From positions 1 to 15,945 of the forward strand of contig CALKKA010000056.1 of assembly GCA_937995495.1 (NCBI GenBank): a stretch of DNA of 15,945 nt, read 5' to 3'. A program made the position numbers and the translations under genes. Positions 5,904-13,696 of this stretch are shown one piece after another; positions within the stretch are counted from its first letter, which is position 1; every line of letters begins with the position of its first letter. The notes beneath the pieces were generated by a model. The model was not told where the DNA came from. It did not search any database and was given only the letters and a program-made list of their open reading frames with translations. This DNA is from an uncultured Phycisphaerae bacterium. Lineage in GTDB: Bacteria > Planctomycetota > Phycisphaerae > Sedimentisphaerales > Anaerohalosphaeraceae.

Positions 5904-8132
5904 ATGACAAAATTTAATATCATTTGGACGAAAGTAGACGAGGCCCCGGCCCTTGCAACATATGCCCTTCTGCCCGTAGTAAAGGCCTATGCGAAAGCTT
6001 GCGATATTGAGATTGAAACCCGAGACATCTCACTTGCCGGCAGGATTGTTGCAACCTTCCCCGATAACCTTGCCGAAGAGCAAAAGATCGAGGATGCCTT
6101 GAGTCAACTGGGCATTCTGGCCAAAACGCCCCAAGCAAATATTATTAAGCTGCCCAATATCAGTGCTTCCGTGCCCCAACTGCAAGAGGCGGTCAGCGAA
6201 CTACAAAAAAAGGGCTATGATATTCCGGATTATCCCGAAGAGCCAAAAAACGATGCGGAAAAACAGCTGCAGGCTCGATTCGCTAAGGTTCTTGGTTCGG
6301 CAGTGAATCCTGTTTTACGAGAGGGGAATTCTGACCGCAGAGCTGCTGCCTCTGTTAAGAAATTCGCAAAAAAACACCCTCACAAAATGATGAAGCCCTG
6401 GCCGGCTGAAGGTTCCAAGGCACGCGTGGCCCACATGAACAATGGGGATTTTTACGGCAGCGAACAGTCCGTGACAATGCAACAGGCCTGCTGTGCAAAA
6501 ATAGAATTTGTCGATGGCACAGGTTCTTCAACCATTCTCAAAGACACTATTATGCTCCTTGAAAATGAAGTTGTCGACACGGCTGTCATGAATGCTGCAG
6601 CTTTACGTCAGTTTTATGAGGAACAAATCGATAAAGCCCAAAAAGAAGATGTCCTGTTGTCGCTTCATATGAAGGCAACGATGATGAAGATATCCGATCC
6701 GATCATCTTCGGCCATTGTGTCTCTGTCTTTTATAACGATGCACTCGATAAACATGCCAATACCCTCAATGAAATCGGTGCCAATGTGAGCCACGGCCTT
6801 GCAGATGTTCTGGATAAACTCAACAAACTCGACGCAGATCAGAAGGCCGAGATCGAAGCTGATATTGCAGCGGTTTATGATAATCGTCCGAAGCTGGCTA
6901 TGGTCGATTCAAGAAAAGGTATTACCAACCTGCATGTACCGAACAATATCATCGTCGATGCGTCCATGCCGAATGTGGTTCGTGACGGCGGTAAGATGTG
7001 GAATATTAAGGACGAACTCCAAGATACGGTTGCGATGATCCCGGATCGATCCTATGCGACCATGTATCAGCAGATCATCGAAGATTGCCAAAAGCATGGG
7101 CAGTTTGATCCTGCGACGATGGGAAGCGTTTCCAATGTGGGACTGATGGCCCAGAAGGCCGAAGAGTACGGTTCACACGATAAAACATTCGAGGCATCTG
7201 CTGCCGGAATCATTCGATTGGTGGGTCCCGATGGAAATGTCATCATGGCCCAGCCGGTTGAAAGAGGCGATATATTCAGAATGTGTCAAGTTAAAGACGC
7301 CCCCATCCGCAATTGGGTGGAACTGGCAGTCAATCGTGCCAAAGCCACCAGAGCCCCGGCGGTGTTCTGGCTGGACGAAAACCGGGCTCATGATGCTCAG
7401 ATCATAAAGAAAGTCAACGCCTATCTGCCGCAACATAATACGGAAGGCCTTGAGATTCATATCATGAAGCCCACGGATGCAATGCAGTTCTCATTGGACC
7501 GCGTCCGCAGGGGACAGGACACGATCTCCGTCACGGGTAATGTTTTGCGTGACTATCTGACGGATCTATTCCCCATCCTCGAACTGGGCACCAGTGCCCG
7601 GATGCTGTCGATTGTGCCGCTGATGAATGGCGGCGGACTCTTTGAAACCGGTGCCGGCGGTTCTGCTCCCAAACATGTTCAGCAGTTCCTGAAAGAGGGA
7701 CATCTGCGGTGGGATTCGCTTGGTGAATACTGTGCACTGGTTCCGTCGTTTGAGTTGATCGCAGAAAAGGCAGGCAACGCCAAAGCCGCAATTCTTGCCG
7801 AATCACTCAGTGAAGCAATCACCCAATATCTGGAGAATGCCAAGTCGCCCTCGCGCAAAGTCAACGAGACCGACAACCGGATGAGTACCTTTTATCTGGC
7901 AATGTACTGGGCACAGGCGCTGGCCGCTCAAGAAAAGGACGCTTCTCTTCAGACAGCCTTCGTTACCCTCGCAAAAGCGCTTGAAGAAAACGAAGCCGAC
8001 ATCAACCAGCAAATGCTCGCCGCACAGGGACAACCGATAGATATTGGAGGATATTATTTGCCGGACTCGGAACTTACCGCCAAACAAATGCGTCCCAGCA
8101 AAACATTTAATAATATTATTTGCGCCATGTAG
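5904..8132 (+). CDS. icd: Monomeric NADP-dependent isocitrate dehydrogenase
   Basis: The 742-residue length and sequence match the monomeric class of isocitrate dehydrogenase, which oxidatively decarboxylates isocitrate to 2-oxoglutarate with NADP+ and a divalent metal in the TCA cycle. Recognisable blocks run the full length: NPVLREGNSDRRAA (135-148), LLSLHMKATMMKISDPIIFGH (251-271, catalytic Lys K257), VDSRKGITNLHVPNN (334-348), VDASMPNVVRDGGKMW (351-366), PDRSYATMYQQIIEDCQ (380-396), TGNVLRDYLTDLFPILELGTSARMLS (544-569) and the LFETGAGGSAPKHVQQF segment (579-595). Nothing is missing or broken. The ATG is preceded by AGGAAATAGAGATAAG. It is a single-gene unit; the next genes have their own promoter. 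Confidence 0.97.
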   Translation: MTKFNIIWTKVDEAPALATYALLPVVKAYAKACDIEIETRDISLAGRIVATFPDNLAEEQKIEDALSQLGILAKTPQANIIKLPNISASVPQLQEAVSELQKKGYDIPDYPEEPKNDAEKQLQARFAKVLGSAVNPVLREGNSDRRAAASVKKFAKKHPHKMMKPWPAEGSKARVAHMNNGDFYGSEQSVTMQQACCAKIEFVDGTGSSTILKDTIMLLENEVVDTAVMNAAALRQFYEEQIDKAQKEDVLLSLHMKATMMKISDPIIFGHCVSVFYNDALDKHANTLNEIGANVSHGLADVLDKLNKLDADQKAEIEADIAAVYDNRPKLAMVDSRKGITNLHVPNNIIVDASMPNVVRDGGKMWNIKDELQDTVAMIPDRSYATMYQQIIEDCQKHGQFDPATMGSVSNVGLMAQKAEEYGSHDKTFEASAAGIIRLVGPDGNVIMAQPVERGDIFRMCQVKDAPIRNWVELAVNRAKATRAPAVFWLDENRAHDAQIIKKVNAYLPQHNTEGLEIHIMKPTDAMQFSLDRVRRGQDTISVTGNVLRDYLTDLFPILELGTSARMLSIVPLMNGGGLFETGAGGSAPKHVQQFLKEGHLRWDSLGEYCALVPSFELIAEKAGNAKAAILAESLSEAITQYLENAKSPSRKVNETDNRMSTFYLAMYWAQALAAQEKDASLQTAFVTLAKALEENEADINQQMLAAQGQPIDIGGYYLPDSELTAKQMRPSKTFNNIICAM

Positions 8133-8183
8133 TGCGGCGTTACAATGACGTCAAAGGCCATTGGCAAGTCCTTATCATTTGAT

Positions 8184-8213
8184 TTGACAGATACTTATGG
8201 TGCCTGCTAAGAT
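8184..8213 (+). promoter_or_regulatory. Predicted promoter of the lpxK-hldE-gmhB-waaF-plsY operon
   Basis: TTGACA (8184-8189) and TAAGAT (8208-8213) are 18 bases apart in the gap after icd. Transcription would start near 8220, leaving about 60 bases before the lpxK start at 8280. The -35 is perfect and the -10 matches at four of six positions. All five downstream genes are tightly packed with no obvious internal promoter. Confidence 0.6.
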
Positions 8214-8279
8214 ATTGTTCCCTTGAGAGACTCTCGAGATTTATGTTTTTTGACGCTTTGGTTTTACAGGAATGCCCGC

Positions 8280-9365
8280 TTGAATCATGACACGTATCGA
8301 AAGATCGTTTCCGGACAGAACCAGCGCCCCGGAATCGGGATATTGCGAGCCCTGCTCGGCGCGGTAGCTTGGGTCTACGGACTGGTGATGCGCGGGCGAA
8401 ATCTTTTGTTTGCTGTCGGCATCTTCCGCTCTCGTAGAGCAGGCGTCCCTGTTATCAGCATTGGAAACATTACAACCGGCGGAACCGGAAAAACTCCGCT
8501 GGTAATTTGGCTGTGCAATTATCTGCTGAACAAGGGACTGCACTGCTCAATCCTGACACGGGGGTATAAAACCCAGCCGGATCAGATCACTGACGAACCC
8601 GCCCTGCTGGCTCGGGCCTGCCTCGATACCGATGTCATTGTCAATCCCAATCGCGTCGCGGGGGCACAGAAAGCAGTTTCTGTCTACCAGGCACAGGTAT
8701 TGGTTTTGGATGACGGTTTCCAGCATCGAAAACTCAAACGTGATCTGGATATTGTTGCTGTTGATGCGACTTGTCCGTTTGGTTATGGCCACGTTCTTCC
8801 GGCCGGATTGCTGCGAGAACCGAAGAGCGGACTCTCGCGTGCCGATGCGGTGATTATCACACGATTTGATCAAGCTGATGCAGAGCCAATGCGAAAATTG
8901 GAACGGGAAATCCAAAAGATCGCCCCCAATATTCCCATTGCCAAAGCCGCCCATAAACAAACGGGCGCCGTCACCTTCCAGAATGAGAAACTTGACCTGG
9001 AAGAACTTCGTTCCAAAAAGATCTTCGCGTTCTGCGGCATTGGAAATCCGGATGCCTTTTTTAGATGTCTGGAGCAGAATGACCTGTCTTTGGAGGACAC
9101 CCAGATCTTTGATGACCACCATGCCTACACACGAGAAGACATGAAGCAGATTTTTGAACGGGCCGTTTCCTGCGGAGCCGAGATGATCCTGTGTACGCAA
9201 AAAGACTGGGTCAAAACTGCCCTGCTGTCTCCGGAAGAGGAGAGTATTGTTTTTGCCTATCTGGCAATGGAACTGGACTTTTTTGAGGGATTTGATAAAA
9301 TAACACTGTTGATAGATAATTTGTTTTCTGACCAACCGACTAAAAGTGGAACGACAAGCGAATGA
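8280..9365 (+). CDS. lpxK: Tetraacyldisaccharide 4'-kinase
   Basis: LpxK transfers phosphate from ATP to the 4' position of the lipid A disaccharide at the inner face of the cytoplasmic membrane. With 361 residues from TTG 8280, it shows an N-terminal hydrophobic stretch (about 20-50), the P-loop GGTGKT (67-72) in the context SIGNITTGGTGKTP, the LpxK signature DDGFQHRKLKRDLDIV from 144, the DDHHAYT segment (278-284) and CTQKDWVKTA near 305. I chose TTG 8280: AGGA lies eight bases upstream, the protein then begins MNHDTYRKIVSG as relatives do, and a predicted promoter would start RNA at about 8220. An upstream in-frame TTG at 8223 lacks a ribosome site and would be nearly leaderless. The stop overlaps hldE by four bases. 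Confidence 0.95.
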   Translation: MNHDTYRKIVSGQNQRPGIGILRALLGAVAWVYGLVMRGRNLLFAVGIFRSRRAGVPVISIGNITTGGTGKTPLVIWLCNYLLNKGLHCSILTRGYKTQPDQITDEPALLARACLDTDVIVNPNRVAGAQKAVSVYQAQVLVLDDGFQHRKLKRDLDIVAVDATCPFGYGHVLPAGLLREPKSGLSRADAVIITRFDQADAEPMRKLEREIQKIAPNIPIAKAAHKQTGAVTFQNEKLDLEELRSKKIFAFCGIGNPDAFFRCLEQNDLSLEDTQIFDDHHAYTREDMKQIFERAVSCGAEMILCTQKDWVKTALLSPEEESIVFAYLAMELDFFEGFDKITLLIDNLFSDQPTKSGTTSE

Positions 9366-10864
9366 ATTATACGAACCTATTGAAAGCTGTGACGCATCTT
9401 GGCTCGCCGAAGATATTGCTGGTGGGCGATTTTATGCTGGACAGTTATATCTACGGGGATGCCCTGCGGATTAGTCCAGAGGCGCCTGTGCAGGTACTAA
9501 AAGTCGTTCGTCGTGAATACGCCGGCGGCGGGGCCTCGTCTGTTGCCGCCGATGTAACAACACTGGGGGCACAATGCTTTTGTGTCGGCATTACAGGCAA
9601 CGATGCGAATGCCCGAAAGCTAACAGACATCCTGAAAGAACTCGGCGCCGAAACGGCCGGCCTCATTGAAATCGAAGGACGCCCCACCATCACGAAAGAG
9701 CGGATCGTCGGTCTGGCACAGCATCGCCATCGTCAGCAACTCTTGCGTGTGGATGATGAAAGCACCGAACCGCTGGCGGAAACTGATTACCAGCGGCTGC
9801 TTGAAGCTTATCAGGAGCATTTGAGCCAGTGTGATATCGTCTGCCTGCAAGACTACAACAAGGGGCTTTTGGAACCGGCTTTTTGTCAGCAATTGATTAC
9901 GCTGGCGCATAAGGCAAGCAAGAAAATACTCGTCGACCCGCCGGCAGAGCCTGATTACAGTAAATTCTCCGGCGCATCGCTTATCACGCCCAACCGGAAG
10001 GAAACCTCTCATGCGGTCGGCTTTGAGATCGAAACAACCGCTGATGCAGAGAAGGCATCCCTCCAATTGCGGGAACAGTTGAATCTGGACACGGTCGTCA
10101 TTACGCTGGATAAGGAAGGCGCCTATCTGCGAACGCAGGATATGACCAAACAACTTTCAATCCTGCCTCGGACGGTCTATGACGTGACCGGTGCCGGTGA
10201 TATGATGCTGGCTATGCTTGCCGTAGCACTTGCCGCGGGACAGGATGAGGAAACCTCACTCCAACTGGCCAACATTGCCAGCGGCCTCGAAGTTGAGAAG
10301 TTCGGTGTTGCCACCGTTAGCGTAGACGAGATCGTCAATGAGATCATCTCGACACATCAGGGCAAAACGGGGAAAATTCATGATGTCGAAGAGCTTGTAA
10401 AGCATCTGGACTACCACCGGCAGCAAAAAGAGACGATTGTTTTTACCAACGGCTGTTTCGATGTCTTGCATCGGGGGCACATTGAATATCTTCAATTTTG
10501 CAAAGAGCAAGGCAACGTTGTCGTTTTAGGGCTCAACAGTGACAATTCGGTCCGACAGCTTAAAGGCCCCGAACGACCGGTTAATAATCAGCATGATCGA
10601 GCCGCGGTACTGGCGGCAATGGAAAGCATTGACTATATCACCATCTTTGATGAACTCGACCCGTTGGAGCTTATTAAACAGGTTCGCCCGGACATTCTGG
10701 TCAAAGGTGCGGACTGGGAAGATAAGGGTGTCATTGGCAGAGAATTTGTCGAGTCCTGCGGCGGTCGTGTGAAATTGGTTCCTCTGCTGGATGGTAAAAG
10801 CTCTACCCAAACCATCAATAAGCTAAAGGGATTGAACGGGACAACCGATCAGAAGGATGCATGA
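9362..10864 (+). CDS. hldE: Bifunctional heptose-7-phosphate kinase / heptose-1-phosphate adenylyltransferase
   Basis: HldE performs two steps of ADP-heptose synthesis for the LPS core: phosphorylation of heptose 7-phosphate at C1, then adenylylation after GmhB removes the 7-phosphate. The 500-residue protein has an N-terminal PfkB/ribokinase domain (1-330) with GDFMLDSYIYG (22-32), SPEAPV (38-43), AGGGAS (54-59), DYNKG (164-168) and the catalytic VTGAGD (275-280, D280). The C-terminal nucleotidyltransferase domain (about 355-490) has TNGCFDVLHRGH (362-373), GLNSD (390-394), RPV (405-407) and a closing KSSTQTI. Both halves look complete. It overlaps lpxK and gmhB by four bases each, consistent with translational coupling. 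Confidence 0.97.
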   Translation: MNYTNLLKAVTHLGSPKILLVGDFMLDSYIYGDALRISPEAPVQVLKVVRREYAGGGASSVAADVTTLGAQCFCVGITGNDANARKLTDILKELGAETAGLIEIEGRPTITKERIVGLAQHRHRQQLLRVDDESTEPLAETDYQRLLEAYQEHLSQCDIVCLQDYNKGLLEPAFCQQLITLAHKASKKILVDPPAEPDYSKFSGASLITPNRKETSHAVGFEIETTADAEKASLQLREQLNLDTVVITLDKEGAYLRTQDMTKQLSILPRTVYDVTGAGDMMLAMLAVALAAGQDEETSLQLANIASGLEVEKFGVATVSVDEIVNEIISTHQGKTGKIHDVEELVKHLDYHRQQKETIVFTNGCFDVLHRGHIEYLQFCKEQGNVVVLGLNSDNSVRQLKGPERPVNNQHDRAAVLAAMESIDYITIFDELDPLELIKQVRPDILVKGADWEDKGVIGREFVESCGGRVKLVPLLDGKSSTQTINKLKGLNGTTDQKDA

Positions 10865-11991
10865 TGGCATACAAAGCTGTATTTCTTGACCGGGACGATA
10901 CGATTGTCGATGATCCTGGCTATATCCGAAGCCCTGAACAACTTCGGTTGATTCCCGGTGCCGCAGAGGCATTGAAACAGTTGCAGAAAATGGGCTATCT
11001 GTTGGTGATTGTCACCAATCAGTCGGGCGTGGCGCGTGGTTTCATCACAGAGCAGCAGCTTGAAAATATTCATCAAGAGTTAAAAAGACAACTTGCCACC
11101 GAAAACGCTGCGGTCGACGGGCTTTATTACTGTCCCTATCACCCGGATGGCGAGGTGAAGGATTTCAGCGTTGAAAGCAACCTGCGAAAGCCAAACGCCG
11201 GGATGTTTTTTCAGGCAGAAGAAGATCTCGATATTGACCTGACACAGTCCTGGATGATCGGTGATTCGTATCGAGACATCCAGGCGGGTCAAGCTGCAGG
11301 TTGTCATACCATCCTTGTTGATGTGCCCGGAAAGATCCGCGAGAAAAAGAAGACCGATGCGGAACCGGATCGAAAAGCTGTTAATCTGAGAGAGGCCGTC
11401 AATATTATTCGGATGTACGAGTTCCATCAAAAGGCTAAGTCCAGTAAACAAGCATCCGAACAGAGTCAAAGCCCGGATGATTTAGCTGATTCATCCGAGC
11501 CTGAACCCGCAAACCAAACTCTATCCGATAAGCTGGAAGCGAAGGACTCTACTCATCCGCCTCAAACAGAACTTGAAGCAGTCGTTGAGGAAACAGCACC
11601 CCTTGCCGCACCGGAAACCAAAATAGAAACGGAAGCCGCATCAGAAGAAGAATCCCAAGCAACCGCACCGGAGTCGGCAAAGGTTTATACCGCTAAAAGC
11701 CGTACCGAAGCGCCCCAACCGGCTGAACCTATCAGCGAAACGCATCATCTTCTTGAAGAAATTGCTCTCCGGCTACAGCGCAAAGACCGCGAGGGATTGT
11801 ATCAGGAATTCTCTGTATTCAAATTACTGTCACTAATGCTCCAAGTCATCGCGGTGTTCTGTTTGATTATTAGTCTTGGTTTCTGGCTCAGCCCGAAAGT
11901 CGGAGGAGAACCGGTTGTGATTATGATTGGCTACTCCATCGCCCTGCAGCTTATTGTAGTTGCGTTGCTGATGATGCACTCAAGGGATTAG
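10861..11991 (+). CDS. gmhB: HAD-family heptose-bisphosphate phosphatase with C-terminal membrane extension
   Basis: The first 190 residues are an HAD phosphatase of the GmhB/HisB-type, expected to remove the 7-phosphate of heptose 1,7-bisphosphate between the two HldE reactions. Motifs are FLDRDDT (nucleophile D10, acid D12), VTNQSGVARG (51-60), RKPNAGM (K110) and MIGDSYRDI (D135). GmhB is normally about 180-190 residues; here a Glu/Ala/Ser/Pro-rich linker (about 195-295) leads to a short amphipathic segment and two predicted membrane helices (322-343 and 351-373), ending in MMHSRD. The classical zinc loop is half missing: CPYH (C91, H94) is present, but the second Cys pair before RKP is replaced by Ser and Leu. 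Position in the operon supports the role. ATG 10861 or the next codon's ATG 10864 could be the start. Confidence 0.88.
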   Translation: MMAYKAVFLDRDDTIVDDPGYIRSPEQLRLIPGAAEALKQLQKMGYLLVIVTNQSGVARGFITEQQLENIHQELKRQLATENAAVDGLYYCPYHPDGEVKDFSVESNLRKPNAGMFFQAEEDLDIDLTQSWMIGDSYRDIQAGQAAGCHTILVDVPGKIREKKKTDAEPDRKAVNLREAVNIIRMYEFHQKAKSSKQASEQSQSPDDLADSSEPEPANQTLSDKLEAKDSTHPPQTELEAVVEETAPLAAPETKIETEAASEEESQATAPESAKVYTAKSRTEAPQPAEPISETHHLLEEIALRLQRKDREGLYQEFSVFKLLSLMLQVIAVFCLIISLGFWLSPKVGGEPVVIMIGYSIALQLIVVALLMMHSRD

Positions 11992-11998
11992 GGCGTCT

Positions 11999-13027
11999 AT
12001 GACTTCACAAAAGATTTTAATCTGGCTTCCCTCGCCGCTGGGCGACGCTATTATGGCAACGCCGGCTCTACGTGAATTTCGCCGGCTCTTCCCGAATGCC
12101 TCCATAACATTCCTCGGCCCCGCATTTACCCGGCAGGTCCTTTCGCCGAGTCCGTTTTGTGACGACTGGATCGATCTTGAAAAAAAATCCCTGAACACCC
12201 TGAGGCAAATCAAGGCAAACCATTTTGATGTCGCCATTACTCTAAAAAGTTCATTTGGGTCGGCATTGGCCCTTTGGTTGGCCGGGATTGGTCGCCGGAT
12301 CGGGTATGCCCGTGAGGGACGGTCTCTGCTGTTAACCGACCGGATCAATCCTTTACGAAATAATCAGGGAGCATTTCAGCCCGCCCCGATGATTGAGTAT
12401 TATCTCAAGATCGCCACGCATTTAGGCGGCAGTTTGGATAATAAAAAAACAGAACTCTCCGTTCGCACTGAAGACAAAGAGACAGTGCTGAAAACACTGC
12501 CGCAACTGCAATCGCTGGCCGGACCGCTGGTCATCCTTGTGCCTGGCGGAGCATTTGGTCCCAGCAAACTCTGGCCCATTGAGCGCTATGCTCAACTGGC
12601 CGACAAGCTCTATGAAGCCTATCACGCAACGGTTATTCTTTCAGTCTCCCCCATCAAACAAGAAGTCAAAATCGCAGAATCAATCTGTCAGCAGGCGGTT
12701 TCTGAACCGGTCAATTTAGGACACATCTCATTAAACGGTGGTCAATTAAAAGCCCTGTACTCATTTGCCGACTTGGTTATTACCAATGATACCGGCCCGC
12801 GGCATATTGCAATTGCACAGGATAAACCCGTTGTGTCGCTATTTGGCCCGAATAACCCGCTGTGGACACAAACCGAACATGACAAAGAAATCCAGATTCT
12901 CGGGATAGCCCCCTGTGTACCGTGTGACAAGCCCGTTTGCAAACAGACGCAGCACTTGTGCATGGAATCGATTACAGTGGAGCATGTTTTTGAACAGGCA
13001 CAAAAGATAGTAGGAACCCAACGCTAA
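11999..13027 (+). CDS. waaF: ADP-heptose:LPS heptosyltransferase II, GT9 family
   Basis: The 342-residue protein is a GT-B glycosyltransferase of family 9, which adds heptose from ADP-heptose to the LPS inner core on the cytoplasmic face of the membrane. It has the N-terminal PSPLGDAIMATPALREFRR block (11-29) with the conserved Asp (D16), a VPGGAFGPSKLWP segment (181-193), and TNDTGPRH (262-269) followed by VVSLFGP, which matches WaaF better than WaaC or WaaQ. A Cys cluster near the end (C306, C309, C314, C321, then M) is also usual in WaaF. It starts seven bases after gmhB. Assignment to step II rather than another heptosyltransferase is by motif and operon context. Confidence 0.9.
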   Translation: MTSQKILIWLPSPLGDAIMATPALREFRRLFPNASITFLGPAFTRQVLSPSPFCDDWIDLEKKSLNTLRQIKANHFDVAITLKSSFGSALALWLAGIGRRIGYAREGRSLLLTDRINPLRNNQGAFQPAPMIEYYLKIATHLGGSLDNKKTELSVRTEDKETVLKTLPQLQSLAGPLVILVPGGAFGPSKLWPIERYAQLADKLYEAYHATVILSVSPIKQEVKIAESICQQAVSEPVNLGHISLNGGQLKALYSFADLVITNDTGPRHIAIAQDKPVVSLFGPNNPLWTQTEHDKEIQILGIAPCVPCDKPVCKQTQHLCMESITVEHVFEQAQKIVGTQR

Positions 13028-13029
13028 GC

Positions 13030-13686
13030 ATGGATATACAATTTCTTATTTTAATCGTTTTTGCGTACTTTTTAGGTGCCGTGCCCTTTGGTTTTTTAAT
13101 CGGAAAGGCGCTTGGAAAAGATCTGCGACTGCTTGGATCGGGAAATATTGGCGCCACGAATGCCACCCGCGCTCTGGGTAAAAAGTGGGGGTATCTGTGC
13201 CTTTTGCTGGATGTATTAAAGGGGTTAATCCCGATGATGCTGGTGCCGATGATGGACCTTGTTGATGCGAAAACTGCCAGTCCTGCATCGCTGGCCCTGT
13301 GGCTGTTGGTGGGTTGTGCGGCGGTATTGGGGCATGTATTCCCGGTGTACCTGAAATTCAAAGGCGGCAAAGGCGTCGCCACCAGTTTAGGGATCGTTTT
13401 GGGATTATGGCCCTATTTTACATTTTGTGGGATTGGAGCGTTTGTGATCTGGTTGGTCACGCTGTTGATCTGGCGAACTGTATCGCTGTCGTCTATCCTC
13501 GCCGCAATCAGTTTTCCGATTACGCTAACGGCCCTGACGATTATATTGGAGTCGTGGGAAATTGAGCAGTTATGGCCGCTGATTGCGGTCGCTTCGGGTA
13601 TGGCCATGCTAATCGTCGTGCGGCATAAAACCAATATCAACCGTTTGCTCGACGGCTCCGAAACAAAAATAGGGAAAAAAGACTAA
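13030..13686 (+). CDS. plsY: Acyl-phosphate:glycerol-3-phosphate acyltransferase
   Basis: PlsY moves an acyl group from acyl-phosphate to glycerol 3-phosphate, the first committed step of phospholipid synthesis, in the inner membrane. The 218-residue protein has several hydrophobic segments and all three signature loops: GSGNIGATN (36-44), GHVFPVYLKFKGGKGVAT (101-118) and RHKTNINRLLDGSETKIG (198-215). It starts two bases after waaF and closes the operon, so phospholipid and LPS supply may be transcribed together. It ends ten bases before the convergent stop of the next gene. Confidence 0.96.
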   Translation: MDIQFLILIVFAYFLGAVPFGFLIGKALGKDLRLLGSGNIGATNATRALGKKWGYLCLLLDVLKGLIPMMLVPMMDLVDAKTASPASLALWLLVGCAAVLGHVFPVYLKFKGGKGVATSLGIVLGLWPYFTFCGIGAFVIWLVTLLIWRTVSLSSILAAISFPITLTALTIILESWEIEQLWPLIAVASGMAMLIVVRHKTNINRLLDGSETKIGKKD

Positions 13687-13696
13687 CCGTCTCGCT

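Noticed and set aside
8223..8279. N-terminal extension of LpxK from TTG 8223
   Set aside because: There is no ribosome site, the predicted transcription start is only a few bases upstream and the extra residues do not resemble LpxK. TTG 8280 has AGGA at a good distance.
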